A stretch of 40,760 nucleotides of DNA, taken from assembly GCA_001687465.1 (NCBI GenBank), contig LVLI01000124.1, positions 1 through 40,760 of the forward strand, written 5' to 3'. Shown one piece after another: positions 1 through 9,004 of this stretch. Numbering within the stretch: the first letter of the stretch is position 1; every line of letters starts with the position of its first letter. The stretch comes from Halocafeteria seosinensis (taxonomy: Eukaryota > Sar > Bigyra > Bicosoecida). Under the pieces are notes generated by a model, which saw only the letters and a program-made list of their open reading frames with translations, did no database searches and had not been told where the DNA came from. Made by a program: the position numbers and the translations under genes.

Positions 1-1805
1 GTCTAGAACATCCTGAGTTGCACTATTTCCAATTTGGGTGCCAGACGGACGAGGACTTAAGACAAGGGGGAGATACGCTACCTTCATCAACTCGCTATTT
101 CACATGCCTACTCTTTCCGCAGCCTATTTGCCTAGATTGGAGGAGCATTACGAGACACCTGGAAGACGCTAATGCCGGAGAAGGAGCCAAAGCCTACGAG
201 CTTGTCGCCGCTGTTCGGGAGTTGCTATCTCCAGCGAGTACAACCCATTATGCTGTATCATGGAAGTGTTTAAGCGTAATCTCTAGGTACCCGTTCCTTG
301 GTTTATTTGAACGAATTTTGGCTGTAGTGTACAATGTCTTCATTTTTCCTCAAATTGAGGAAGAGCTGGAAAACATAGCGCGAGTGGCAGTTCGAAGCCT
401 AAATTTAACTTCGCACGATTCATATCAGTGTTTTTCGCCGGCAGTACAGACTGGAGACTCCCCGATTGGAACTGTCGCTCCTTTGAAAGACATTTTGAAG
501 GAAGGTTTTATGCTTCAGCGCAGTTCCTCCTCTGGAACATTCTCCGAGTCATCTAATGGGAGGAAGCGGTTGTTTTCGGAGCCCCTGAGACGGTTAAGAG
601 ACCTCAAACCATGGAGGAAACATGGGAAGAATAAGATCCGTCAGCAAACTCGGAATAATTCTCTAAGTTTTGACGATACTCCTAATGAATCCGTTCGTAT
701 TGAAAACGGTTCGGATGAGGACGGTGCTTTTGTTCGGGCTCCGTCAAAGAATGTCGTTCAGACTCTTGCAAGCGTGTGGCCCAAGTTAGAACAGCAAATT
801 GAGTGCGTCATCGATTTCAGAGCGTTAACCGCCTGGCTGGAAAGGAAAGTATTTCCTCTTCATCCTCCTTCTCCATCGTGCACTGTTCGTATAGAGCTTG
901 ATACCGGCTCCGACGAAACTCGGGATTTTATCTCTTGGACTCGTCCCGGGTATCCCCAGGAATACGACGAGCGGTTGCTTGAAATAACTAGCGCATGTCG
1001 TTACCCTGCTGTTCGTGATCTATGCCGTCGCTTGGCTCAAGATCACCGTCGTATTTCGGACGATGTTGGCCTTCCGCTAGGTTCCGAGGAATCCAATGAG
1101 CTGATCCAGGAGCATGCCCTTCCACATGTCTTGGAGACAATTCCTGTACACACACTTGTTGCACTTATTGGATCTCTACTAGTGGACGACAAAGTCATCA
1201 TTACAGGCCAAAATCTAATTGGTCGCTCCACTGCGCGAAGAGGTTTTGTCCGTCACCTGAAGCAGCACAACTCCTTTCGTCCTCGTACAAAACCCAAAGC
1301 AAGCGAATATCGTGTCCCTCGTTCGTGGATGCAAGATCGCTATACATTGTCTTTGACCGTGCTTTTTTTACGGTCAATAATCTCTCCGCTCCAATGGGTG
1401 CACCCGGTGCTTCCTATAATTCCTGTAAAATTAATGTCATTACTGGCTTCCCCTGTGCCGATCCTAGCCGGTGTGGATTACACCGATGAGGAGGATATGC
1501 CAACGGAGCGGAGCTTGATATACAGCCTTCACGATGGGTCTCTCTATCGACCAAGTACATCAGGTGGAGGCCATTCCCCGGCGCTGGAGGAAGAACATTT
1601 GGGACCGCAATTACCCAATGCCAGCATGCTGCATCATGAATTGTCTCGTATCGCATCGCTATTGAGGTCAAACCCTCGAAACGCTGATTGTGGCGACATC
1701 GCGTTCCGAAGTCATGACTTTTGTTTATGTGCCAAAGAACACATATTTTGTTTGCTAGTGGAGATATGGGAAGTAGAACATGACTCCAGCAGCAATCAAT
1801 TTTGA
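1..1805 (+). CDS. DENN-domain protein, 5' partial, reading frame interrupted at about 1785
   Basis: DENN proteins are usually guanine-nucleotide exchange factors for Rab GTPases in membrane traffic. The frame is open from base 3, so the true start lies left of the window. An upstream-DENN-like part is seen early (a YAVSWKCLSVISRYPF block near 245-300). A charged, Ser-rich linker with basic runs follows (about 520-760). The central DENN domain covers about 790-1480, with the blocks IPVHTLVALIGSLLVDDKVI, SPLQWVHPVLPIIPVKLMSL and LASPVPILAGVD in the expected order. An insert of roughly 45 residues between DDKVI and SPLQW is unusual. The uninterrupted frame ends at TGA-free sequence only by running into AT-rich DNA (stop at 1803-1805). 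The native frame resumes at 3519 if the AT-rich segment is removed. Domain identity is from recognised motifs; Rab specificity cannot be told. Confidence 0.8.
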   Translation, partial: LEHPELHYFQFGCQTDEDLRQGGDTLPSSTRYFTCLLFPQPICLDWRSITRHLEDANAGEGAKAYELVAAVRELLSPASTTHYAVSWKCLSVISRYPFLGLFERILAVVYNVFIFPQIEEELENIARVAVRSLNLTSHDSYQCFSPAVQTGDSPIGTVAPLKDILKEGFMLQRSSSSGTFSESSNGRKRLFSEPLRRLRDLKPWRKHGKNKIRQQTRNNSLSFDDTPNESVRIENGSDEDGAFVRAPSKNVVQTLASVWPKLEQQIECVIDFRALTAWLERKVFPLHPPSPSCTVRIELDTGSDETRDFISWTRPGYPQEYDERLLEITSACRYPAVRDLCRRLAQDHRRISDDVGLPLGSEESNELIQEHALPHVLETIPVHTLVALIGSLLVDDKVIITGQNLIGRSTARRGFVRHLKQHNSFRPRTKPKASEYRVPRSWMQDRYTLSLTVLFLRSIISPLQWVHPVLPIIPVKLMSLLASPVPILAGVDYTDEEDMPTERSLIYSLHDGSLYRPSTSGGGHSPALEEEHLGPQLPNASMLHHELSRIASLLRSNPRNADCGDIAFRSHDFCLCAKEHIFCLLVEIWEVEHDSSSNQF

Positions 1806-2730
1806 AGATGATGAAAATAATGAAACTCTACGAGATTTAACAGATACTCAACCATTTAGTAATGTTAAAGGAACTTATATTAACATTTTAGAAGGTTTAA
1901 GCGAAATACGAAATAACGTCCAAGTAGGCGCCGAAAGCTTAAGCTTATTGAAACCTGAGCGCTTAACCAATATTCTAAATAATTTACTACAAATAGGAGT
2001 AGAGTTAAATAAAGAACAACTTATCAAAATACGTAGTTTGTTAAAACCAATCTTAACAACTAATCCCAAACGTATTCCTGGAAACCGTGTTAAATTTACT
2101 ACCATTCTTTTAATGTATGCGCTTAATCTTTTCTTAATCAAAACTGTTTTAACCAAAGATAATGAGAGACGGAAGAGTGCTTTAGATGAAATCTTCCAAG
2201 TTTTATTAGAGAAAACCCCCCAACAAATAGGCGATACTATTATTAAAGATTTTAGAGGCGCCCATAATATTAGTGATGAGGAATTGATTAAAATTACAAA
2301 TAATATAGGAAAGAGTGATGGTAAACCCCAAGGAAGGCCCCCGAAAACTAACGCTACAGAAACGGATGAACTACCAGAACAAAACCAAGAAGAAAATGAG
2401 CAGGAACTAACCGAAGACGAATTGAATAAAAAATCCAAAAAACAACTCCAAGATATAGCTAGAAATTTAAGAGTAGATGATAAAGGAAATAAACGCAATA
2501 TATTAAACCGAATACTAGAAAAAACCCGTAATGAAGTATTCACACCAGCCAAAGCATCCCCCCCAACAACAAGAGGAAGAAGCCAACAACAACAAGACGA
2601 TAATATAGAAGAAGAAGATGATGAAGTAGAAGACAGTGATGATGGAGGAGATAATAGTGGAGCTGCTGCGGGAGGCGCTTTTACTAATTATAAATCTAAT
2701 CTTCATTCTATTTTACATCATTTATTATAA
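1780..2730 (+). CDS. AT-rich ORF with SAP-like domain and AT-hook motif, 316 aa, unknown function
   Basis: Protein encoded by the insertion. Residues about 212-248 resemble a SAP DNA-binding motif (LNKKSKKQLQDIARNLRVDD, then a GNKRNILNRIL helix). Residues 181-189 contain GKPQGRPPK, an AT-hook-like core. Residues 273-291 are almost entirely acidic, after a Gln/Arg-rich stretch. Residues 40-180 are mainly helical and Asn/Lys/Leu-rich and I do not recognise them. The only usable ATG (1780) lies in the duplicated target sequence, so either the host supplied the start codon or the ORF is truncated at its left end. Codon use is far more AT-rich than in the neighbours, pointing to foreign origin. 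A DNA-binding or packaging protein of an algal virus-like element is possible; this is inference. Confidence 0.55.
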   Translation: MTPAAINFEDDENNETLRDLTDTQPFSNVKGTYINILEGLSEIRNNVQVGAESLSLLKPERLTNILNNLLQIGVELNKEQLIKIRSLLKPILTTNPKRIPGNRVKFTTILLMYALNLFLIKTVLTKDNERRKSALDEIFQVLLEKTPQQIGDTIIKDFRGAHNISDEELIKITNNIGKSDGKPQGRPPKTNATETDELPEQNQEENEQELTEDELNKKSKKQLQDIARNLRVDDKGNKRNILNRILEKTRNEVFTPAKASPPTTRGRSQQQQDDNIEEEDDEVEDSDDGGDNSGAAAGGAFTNYKSNLHSILHHLL

Positions 2731-3518
2731 TTCCTTATTTTTTGTTTCTTTCAAAAAATAATGTTTTCCTAACACTCTTCTTCTTATCTTATTCTAATAT
2801 CTCTATTATGGTATGGTTCTTATTTTTATCTGTGCCCATTTTAATTTACAATTAACTGTATGTCCAAAATGGGCACACTATCAATTCCATAAAAGTATTA
2901 CTGTATCCTATTTTTAAGTATTGTTTTTTAGTCTTTTATAAATCCCCTTTCTTCTAGAATTTCTTTTTCTAGATTTCCAAGAATTCATTTTTTTTAGATT
3001 TCCTAAAACTCTCATTTCAAACTGTTCCCAAAATGGATATACAATTTACTGGATGTCCAAAATGGGCACACTAAAAATTCCATAAAAGTAATACAGTATC
3101 CTAATTTGTTTTTGTTTTTTATAGTTTTATATAGAATTAAACCAATCAAATTTTATTTTGAAGGTCAACCTTCTTTAGAATTCTAGGTTTAGAACTACTC
3201 TTCTAAAACTCCTTCTCTAAATTTCTTCCTTCCTAAATTTACTATGTCGCTGAACATTTAATTATTAACCGCGTTTAAATTTTATACAAAACATATAGTT
3301 TTTTATTTTCAAATTCTCTTCTTAACAAAAATTCTTTTTTGGATTTTTTTCTTAATTTTCTATTAATAATGAAAACTTAATATATTTATTTAATTTNATT
3401 ATTAAAACTTAATATATTTATCCTATTTTATTAATTAAAACTTCAACTTCAAATTTTATAACGCCCGCGATTTTTTTTTATTAAATTTAATAATTCTTGA
3501 AAATATAAACGTATAGTA
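1786..3518. mobile_element. AT-rich insertion (about 1.73 kb) with 6-bp target-site duplication ATGACT
   Basis: Base composition changes abruptly near 1786 from ordinary coding DNA to strongly AT-rich DNA, and changes back near 3519. ATGACT stands at 1780-1785 and again at 3519-3524. Deleting one copy plus the segment between joins the DENN frame without a shift, so the host gene existed first and was hit. The segment holds one ORF (1780-2730) and about 790 bp of AT-rich non-coding DNA with a hairpin and direct repeats. I see no terminal inverted repeats, no poly-A tail and no integrase or transposase gene. A 6-bp duplication fits retroviral-type or Polinton/virophage-type integrases, but capture of a foreign DNA fragment at a staggered break would look the same. 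One undetermined base (N) lies near 3397. Confidence 0.72.
2831..3102. repeat. Hairpin and 50-bp direct repeat in the AT-rich element
   Basis: A perfect 12-bp inverted repeat (TGTGCCCATTTT at 2831-2842, complement at 2866-2877) surrounds a 23-nt loop. Its right arm belongs to a direct repeat of about 50 bp. The core TGTCCAAAATGGGCACACTA occurs at 2861-2880 and again near 3053-3072, each followed by an ATTCCATAAAAGTA block and a C/AGTATCCTA block. A third, degenerate piece (CCCAAAATGGAT) lies near 3029. Such an arrangement could be a transcription terminator, a protein-binding site or an origin-like site for the element; nothing decides between them. Confidence 0.65.
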
Positions 3519-3959
3519 ATGACTGGTTTGCTGAAGTACCTCTTCTCGCAGTGCCTGATAACACCCATAGTTTGGAGTCCTGGTTGCAATCGTTGCCGGC
3601 GGAACATAGACAGACGTAATCCCATAGTGGTTGCTCGAGCGGGACGTACGGAAGCCTGGCAATGGGAGTGTTACATTCTCGAAGCAAACAATTCCGGTGG
3701 GTACAGCATGTCAATCTGCAGGCCACTGTGTGACGTTCATCACGAGCTTCCCATTCGGAGCATCCATTCCGAGGTTGGGGAGAAGCTGGACTTGAATGTG
3801 ACGGAGGAAATCCATCCGGAGATTGTGAAGACTTGCTCTCCCCATCGGACGGGCATGTTCATCGTCGGAATTCTACGAGCAATGTTTCTGCGAGAACCCG
3901 CGGGAAATCGCTTACGAGTCCCGCCGGAACTAGCTGCCCTGTTGCTGGCGCAGACTTAG
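3519..3959 (+). CDS. Displaced 3' part of the DENN gene (two exons)
   Basis: From 3521 the frame continuing the upstream DENN ORF reads a plausible protein (WFAEVPLLAVPDNTH, then LESWLQSLPAEHRQ). It meets TAA at 3617. A GT at 3616 and CTGCAG ending at 3721 would remove a 106-bp intron, within or near the size range of the other introns here. Splicing joins phase-2 codons into a frame open to TAG at 3957-3959, with coding-like sequence (EVGEKLDLNVTEEIHPEIVK). The last residues are Leu/Ala-rich. I do not recognise a separate domain; the position fits a region after the central DENN domain. Now separated from its 5' part by the insertion, it is probably not translated with it. The splice is inferred from consensus and frame only. 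Confidence 0.45.
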   Translation: MTGLLKYLFSQCLITPIVWSPGCNRCRRNIDRRNPIVVARAGRTEAWQWECYILEANNSGGYSMSICRPLCDVHHELPIRSIHSEVGEKLDLNVTEEIHPEIVKTCSPHRTGMFIVGILRAMFLREPAGNRLRVPPELAALLLAQT

Positions 3960-5557
3960 AACGATCCTGAGGACATACTTGGGGTATATGCAAACGTATG
4001 TGATACCCTGAAGACTTCAAAAGTATCAGCCCTCTCACATACATAGAGAAGAAGCGACGAGCGCGCGATGTTCATATCCATATCCACGTCTGCGTCTGTC
4101 ATACGGAGACTGCGCCTTGGTCAGTTGGTTGAACCTCTGCCTCATGTCCCTGGTCCTTGTTCGTCGGAAGTCGGTCGTCAGCGTGTCATTTCTCCTTGCT
4201 CTTGAACTTTTTGTTTTGAGGGATCAGTCAAAGGCGCGAGTGTTTTTCATTTTCTCTGCTTAGCAAGCCAGCTGAGCAAGCTCATCTGATCTTCAGACAG
4301 GCGTAGATCTTCGACAATGTTTTCGGCTGTTTTTGCCGGCTCCCAAGAACATTCCGTATGACCTTCGCACTTGATGGGAACTCGTAGAGTCTTCGCTCTA
4401 TGCCCCGCTTCCCTCCAATGTATGCATGTTCATGGTGCCTTGTCGTTGTCGCCCTTGCAGAGTTATACTTCGCTGCGCCTGGCGTTTGAACATTTGAACT
4501 GGTTCATTCTGTGACATGCTTGGAGGCAAGACCCTAGGCTAAGACCCTGAGTTCCGTACAAGGTCGAGAATGCAACGTCCCATGCTGTTGGCTTCGTTTT
4601 GAGGGCTCTCGTGGTGCACTACACGAACTGACGCAATTTCCTCAGTTTTCGTTAACCTGTACGTTCATTGACTGCGCATCTCCCGGGTGCGAGCATACCT
4701 GCAGGCAGTATAGGTGCTCCACGGATCACATACACATTAAGGTTCAGAAGTACCCTGCGATTTTGGCTTCAATACGCTTTCCTAACCTGAGGATGCGAGT
4801 CTCGCCAGGAACCCACCGAACTTCACACCGCACATAACGAAATATCAATGGCCCCAACCGCGAACGTTGTAGTTTATTAGCACTTTCTCCCAGTTTCTAA
4901 GTACTACAGATCCGTACACTGAATCACACCACCTGCAGGAAAAATTGTAGATCCAAATCGAGGCAATTGCCACGGCTGCGATCGACGAATCGACGGCGAT
5001 ACTCATGGATACTGGGAGGAACTGGTGCTCGGAAGCATATATGAGCTGTGCATTGGTTCTCTAGTCGCTCTTGTGTTCAACAGGAACAGCATGTAGAGTA
5101 TATTTTAAAACTACATACATACATTCATTCTCCTGTAAAGTGTCGTCCTGTTTCCAATGTACAGTGACTTCAACCATTTTCTTCTGTTTCTTACCACACG
5201 TACAAAGTTACAGCACAACCCCACAACTTGCAACTAAATATTATAAATAAGACTATGAGTAAAACAAATCGTTGTCTTGTTTCAAAAACTCGATCCACAA
5301 TCTGCGGCACAAGTGCATTGACCTGGTTTTTGTGGATCCCCCTGGATCCCCGAGTTCCCGTCCCTTGAAGGTGATGATATGTGGTGATCATACGCATGCT
5401 TTTATATATTTTATCGTAAATTTATTACTTATGATGTGCTGTAACCTTTACGACATTTGCGTAAAACGAACGCACTCAAGGGATCGGTCTCTGTTGAGAC
5501 TTCGCAATCCGCTTCAGTGATCAGCTGTCGCATACCATACATATCTTCCTCTGCATA
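3960..5557. other. Intergenic, no gene seen
   Basis: About 1.6 kb of mixed composition with frequent stops in all frames. I see no conserved domain, tRNA-like structure or clear repeat. Short palindromic bits such as CCCCTGGATCC near 5340 are not distinctive. It may contain the 3' flank of the DENN gene. Confidence 0.5.
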
Positions 5558-6780
5558 GGCAATTTATATCGAATTTGATAGTATAAAGTGGTCAAATGCG
5601 ATGTGATTAGCAAGGAAATGAAAGGATAGGTTTTGGAAGGAAGCAAAATTATGCAGGGGAGATTGTTACTTTGATTTAGTAGGAGGTTGAGGCGAAGAAG
5701 CTTGGTGACCAGTCTTCTCCGTATCTTTCTCAAGCCAACATAGGCACTGCTATTAGGCAGTTTATATCGAATTTGATAGTATAAAGTGGTCGAATGCGAT
5801 GTAATTAGCAAGGAAATGAAAGGATAGGTCTTGAAAGGAAGTAAAAATATGCAAGGGATATTGTGACTTTGATTAGTAGGAGGTTCAGGCGAAGAAACTT
5901 GGTGATGAGTCTTCTCCGTATCTTTCTCAAGCCAACATAGGCAGTTTATACCGAATTTGATAGTATAAAGTGGTCGAATGCAATGTGATTAGCAAGGAAA
6001 TGAAAGGATAGGTCTTGAAAGGAACCAAAATTATGCAGGGGAGATTGTGACTTTGATTTAGTAGGAGGTTGAGGCAAAGAAGCTTGGTGATGAGTCTTCT
6101 CCGTATCTTTCTCAAGCCAACATAGGCACTGCTATTAGGCAGTTTATATCGAATTTGATAGTATAAAGTGGTCGAATGCAATGTGATTAGCAAGGAAATG
6201 AAAGGATAGGTCTTGAAAGGAAGCAAAATTATGCAGGGGAGATTGTGACTTTGATTTAGTAGGAGGTTCAGGCGAAGAAACTTGGTGATGAGTCTTCTCT
6301 GTATCTTTCTCAAGCCAACATAGGCAGTTTATATCGAATTTGATAGTATAAAGTGGTCGATTGCGATGTGATTAGCAAGAAAATGAAAGGATAGGTCTTG
6401 AAAGGAAGTAAAATTATGCAGGGGAGATTGTGACTTTTATTTAGTAGGAGGTTGAGGCAAAGAAGCTTGGTGATGAGTCTTCTCCGTATCTTTCTCAAGC
6501 CAACATAGGCACTGCTATTAGGCAGTTTATATCGAATTTGATAGTATAAAGTGGTCGAATGCAATGTGATTAGCAAGGAAATGAAAGGATAGGTCTTGAA
6601 AGGAAGCAAAATTATGCAGGGGAGATTGTGACTTTGATTTAGTAGGAGGTTCAGGCGAAGAAACTTGGTGATGAGTCTTCTCTGTATCTTTCTCAAGCCA
6701 ACATAGGCAATTTATATCGAATTTGATAGTATAAAGTGGTCGATTGCGATATGATTACCAAGGAAACGAAAGGAAACGCT
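5558..6780. repeat. Dimeric tandem satellite, about 384-bp higher-order unit
   Basis: Units starting with GGCA(A/G)TTTATA begin at 5558, 5756, 5940, 6138, 6323, 6521 and 6707. The spacings alternate 198, 184, 198, 185, 198, 186, so the array is built of A-B dimers of about 382-385 bp, three complete plus a partial last A. Type A carries GGTTGAGGC...AAGAAGCTTGG and ends with ACTGCTATTAGGCAG. Type B carries GGTTCAGGCGAAGAAACTTGG and lacks the extra 13-14 bp. The last copy fades into unique DNA after about 6765. The minus strand is open for 128 codons per dimer. I treat that as a by-product of a repeat length divisible by three, but see the findings. Confidence 0.92.
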
Positions 6781-7006
6781 TTGCGATGGAGTATAGCTAC
6801 GTTCGATGCCTTCTTTTTTTAATTGCGTGTGGTTCTTCGGCGTGTCATTGAGGTGCAGAACGAGGGACCCCACCAACCATACCCAGTAGCCACTTGTCGT
6901 TGTTTCTCTATCTGAAATGGACAGCCGATATGCACGTTGATGGTTTCTGTGGTTAGATATTGGGGTCAAGGCGATGAACAACGGAGGGTCTTGAAAGTGT
7001 CATTGA

Positions 7007-7312
7007 GTACAAACGGGGAAACGATTCGGTGGATGGTTTTCGGGGGGCGGTCCTTGCAAACTGGCAGAAGAGAATGCCAAATTCGCCGGACACCAGAACT
7101 CCAAGAAGACGATAAAGTACGTCGAAGGATTGAAGAAGAAGAAGAATTTTGAGCTATTGCAAGAAGCGGGTAAGTTAAAGGCGAAACTTAACAATTACCA
7201 GAAGCAGCCAAATCAGGACGAGCACCCGTCCTGGATTAGAGCAATTCATCACGAAACTATATGGCATCTAGCACTTGCATTTAAGAGGGCGTATAAAAGT
7301 GTAACAAGGTAG
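7007..7312 (+). pseudogene. Orphan C-terminal fragment of kinesin-12 / HMMR type
   Basis: The frame open from about 7007 to TAG at 7310-7312 contains EENAKFAGHQNSKKTIKYVE, followed by a Lys/Glu-rich coiled-coil stretch and a DEHPSWIRAIHHE block. The order NAK-GHQN-K-I-V-LK and then (D)PS-AFHHE is that of the conserved C-terminal region of HMMR and kinesin-12 (KIF15) proteins, which bind spindle microtubules. No motor domain or long coiled coil precedes it: upstream lies a short non-coding stretch and then the satellite. A GAAGAAGAAGAAG microsatellite (about 7131-7147) sits in the coding frame. It is either a last exon whose remaining gene was displaced or a dead duplicate. The C-terminal 30 residues drift from the family pattern. 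Confidence 0.5.
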
Positions 7313-9004
7313 GTGTACCGTGGGGTATAATCATTTCATGCCAGCGTAAGAGCAATGAGCACACAACTCTTGACCCCCGGTCTGCAGCACAACTTGCTAC
7401 ATGGGAAGAGGTCACATCCGCGCGGCGTTGAATTGCACAGCAGCGGACAGGGAATATTTTCACAGTGGTAGTAGAGGGTTGCTATAGGTCACCTTGTTCA
7501 CGCCCTCGCGCAGCAGGTAGACGAAGTTTCTCCCACTCGGAGCAACACTGATACATATCATCTTTAATCGAAACTAATCTCCTAGACAAAGTTGCAAGTG
7601 GTTATGACACCTGGACTAGGACGGTCCACTTCGTGAATTTCCACTAGGAGAGTACAATTGTACTGCAGTCAAATGCATAACTCTCTCGCTACGAAACAGT
7701 TGCACTGTGGCCATTCTCTGCTGTGTTCGCTTTGGTATATACGTCCTCCTATGATCATGAGAAACGATGGCCTAAGAAAACATGAGAAATTAACAGGGCT
7801 GCCTTAACCCCATACGCGTTAAATGCTTTTAAAAGGACAGGAACAGGCACCGCGACTGGCCAACTATCCACTCACCAGTTGCTTTCAGTTACCTATATCC
7901 CCCAACCCTGCCAAGGAAAAACATGCTGGACCCGCGTCCCGAACCTAACAAATAGAACCGGTAGCCAATCAAGCGGAACCCCTGGACCAGGAAGTCTGGT
8001 AGGCCATCAAGCGGAATCCCGTCCACAGTCTTTCTTACCATCCTGGCACTCGCCCTAGCTCACCATCTTTATAGGCTTTGTTTCCCTCCACTGACGGAAG
8101 GGATGGGGTAGTGAATGCAACATTACTCACTAAGGGTTTGGTTGGAAGGTAAATGTTCACCGTGGCGTCCCGGTTTCTTCTCTCACAATCTCTCTTCATG
8201 CGAATTAAAAGCGTGAAATCACCGCCATCAGCACATCATCGCCAAAGGACCACCTGCGGGGCCATGCTAAACTCTTCGCACGTTTCAGGCACCTAGCGCA
8301 CTGCGCGATTGTACACAATATCTCCTTCTGTACCGTCCCTGTTGTAGGATTACAACTCGACCCCGAAAACCGAAATGTAGTCTGAGTGAGTTTGCCCCGA
8401 GTAGAGGGACGAAACACTATCCCGTCTATGTATGAACAATACTGCAGGTCCGTTGCCAGACATGTTCTCTTACTTGCCTAAATTGTTAAGATGCGGATTC
8501 CTCTACTGTCCACTGAGAACGAAAGCCCACCACACTTGCTAATATAAGGAATCCATCGAGTTGCCAACGCGCCTTCCAGGAGTGGTCCAAAATCATCCCG
8601 CTACCCTCTCATACACGTTCCTGCAACATTTGAACACATCACCAGATGAAACTTCAACAACAATGGAGAGCATCCTCCTTATTCCTACAGATATACATTC
8701 TATCAAACCCTTCATATGTCGGCCCTACTTTTCTCCTTGAAGTCGCATGGATAGGCGCAACCTTCCCGTCCGTGGAATTTCGGGGGGTCGGGAACCTCCC
8801 CCGGAAGCCCCCGAAAAAAAAATCACAATTTGTCCGAAGGAACGTGCTTCCGTGTGACTCCAACTTTTGTTTGTTTGGTATCAAGCCGTTAACGGCGCTT
8901 TGTTTCAAAGCGTTTGGAAGGTTTGATGGCCTAATATGAGATACATGGTGTATAGAATTCCAGTATTTTTTCCTGTGAGCATTGTATACACAAATCCAGT
9001 TTAG
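7313..9004. other. Intergenic, no convincing gene
   Basis: About 1.7 kb. Frames on both strands are short and resemble nothing I know. A 97-codon frame at 8646-8939 has an odd Pro/Lys tail over a C-rich and A9 stretch (about 8795-8825) and is not credible as a gene. The last few hundred bases should hold the promoter and 5' leader of SPC25, but I see no recognisable core element. Confidence 0.5.

Noticed and set aside
1875-2552. 225-codon minus-strand frame opposite the SAP ORF
   Set aside because: Ser/Phe/Leu-rich mirror of the AT-rich + strand gene; no motif, and the + strand has recognisable domains.
1771-3518. AT-rich segment as a large spliceosomal intron
   Set aside because: Available GT/AG pairs at the borders (for example 1773 and 3516) bring a stop codon into frame, and the clean 6-bp duplication explains the junction better.
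5521-6696. Minus-strand 96-128-codon frames as real genes
   Set aside because: They lie entirely in the satellite and repeat with it. Kept only as an observation on the repeat.
8646-8939. 97-codon frame on + strand
   Set aside because: Crosses a homopolymer and C-rich tract, has no homology I recognise, and the opposite strand is also open.
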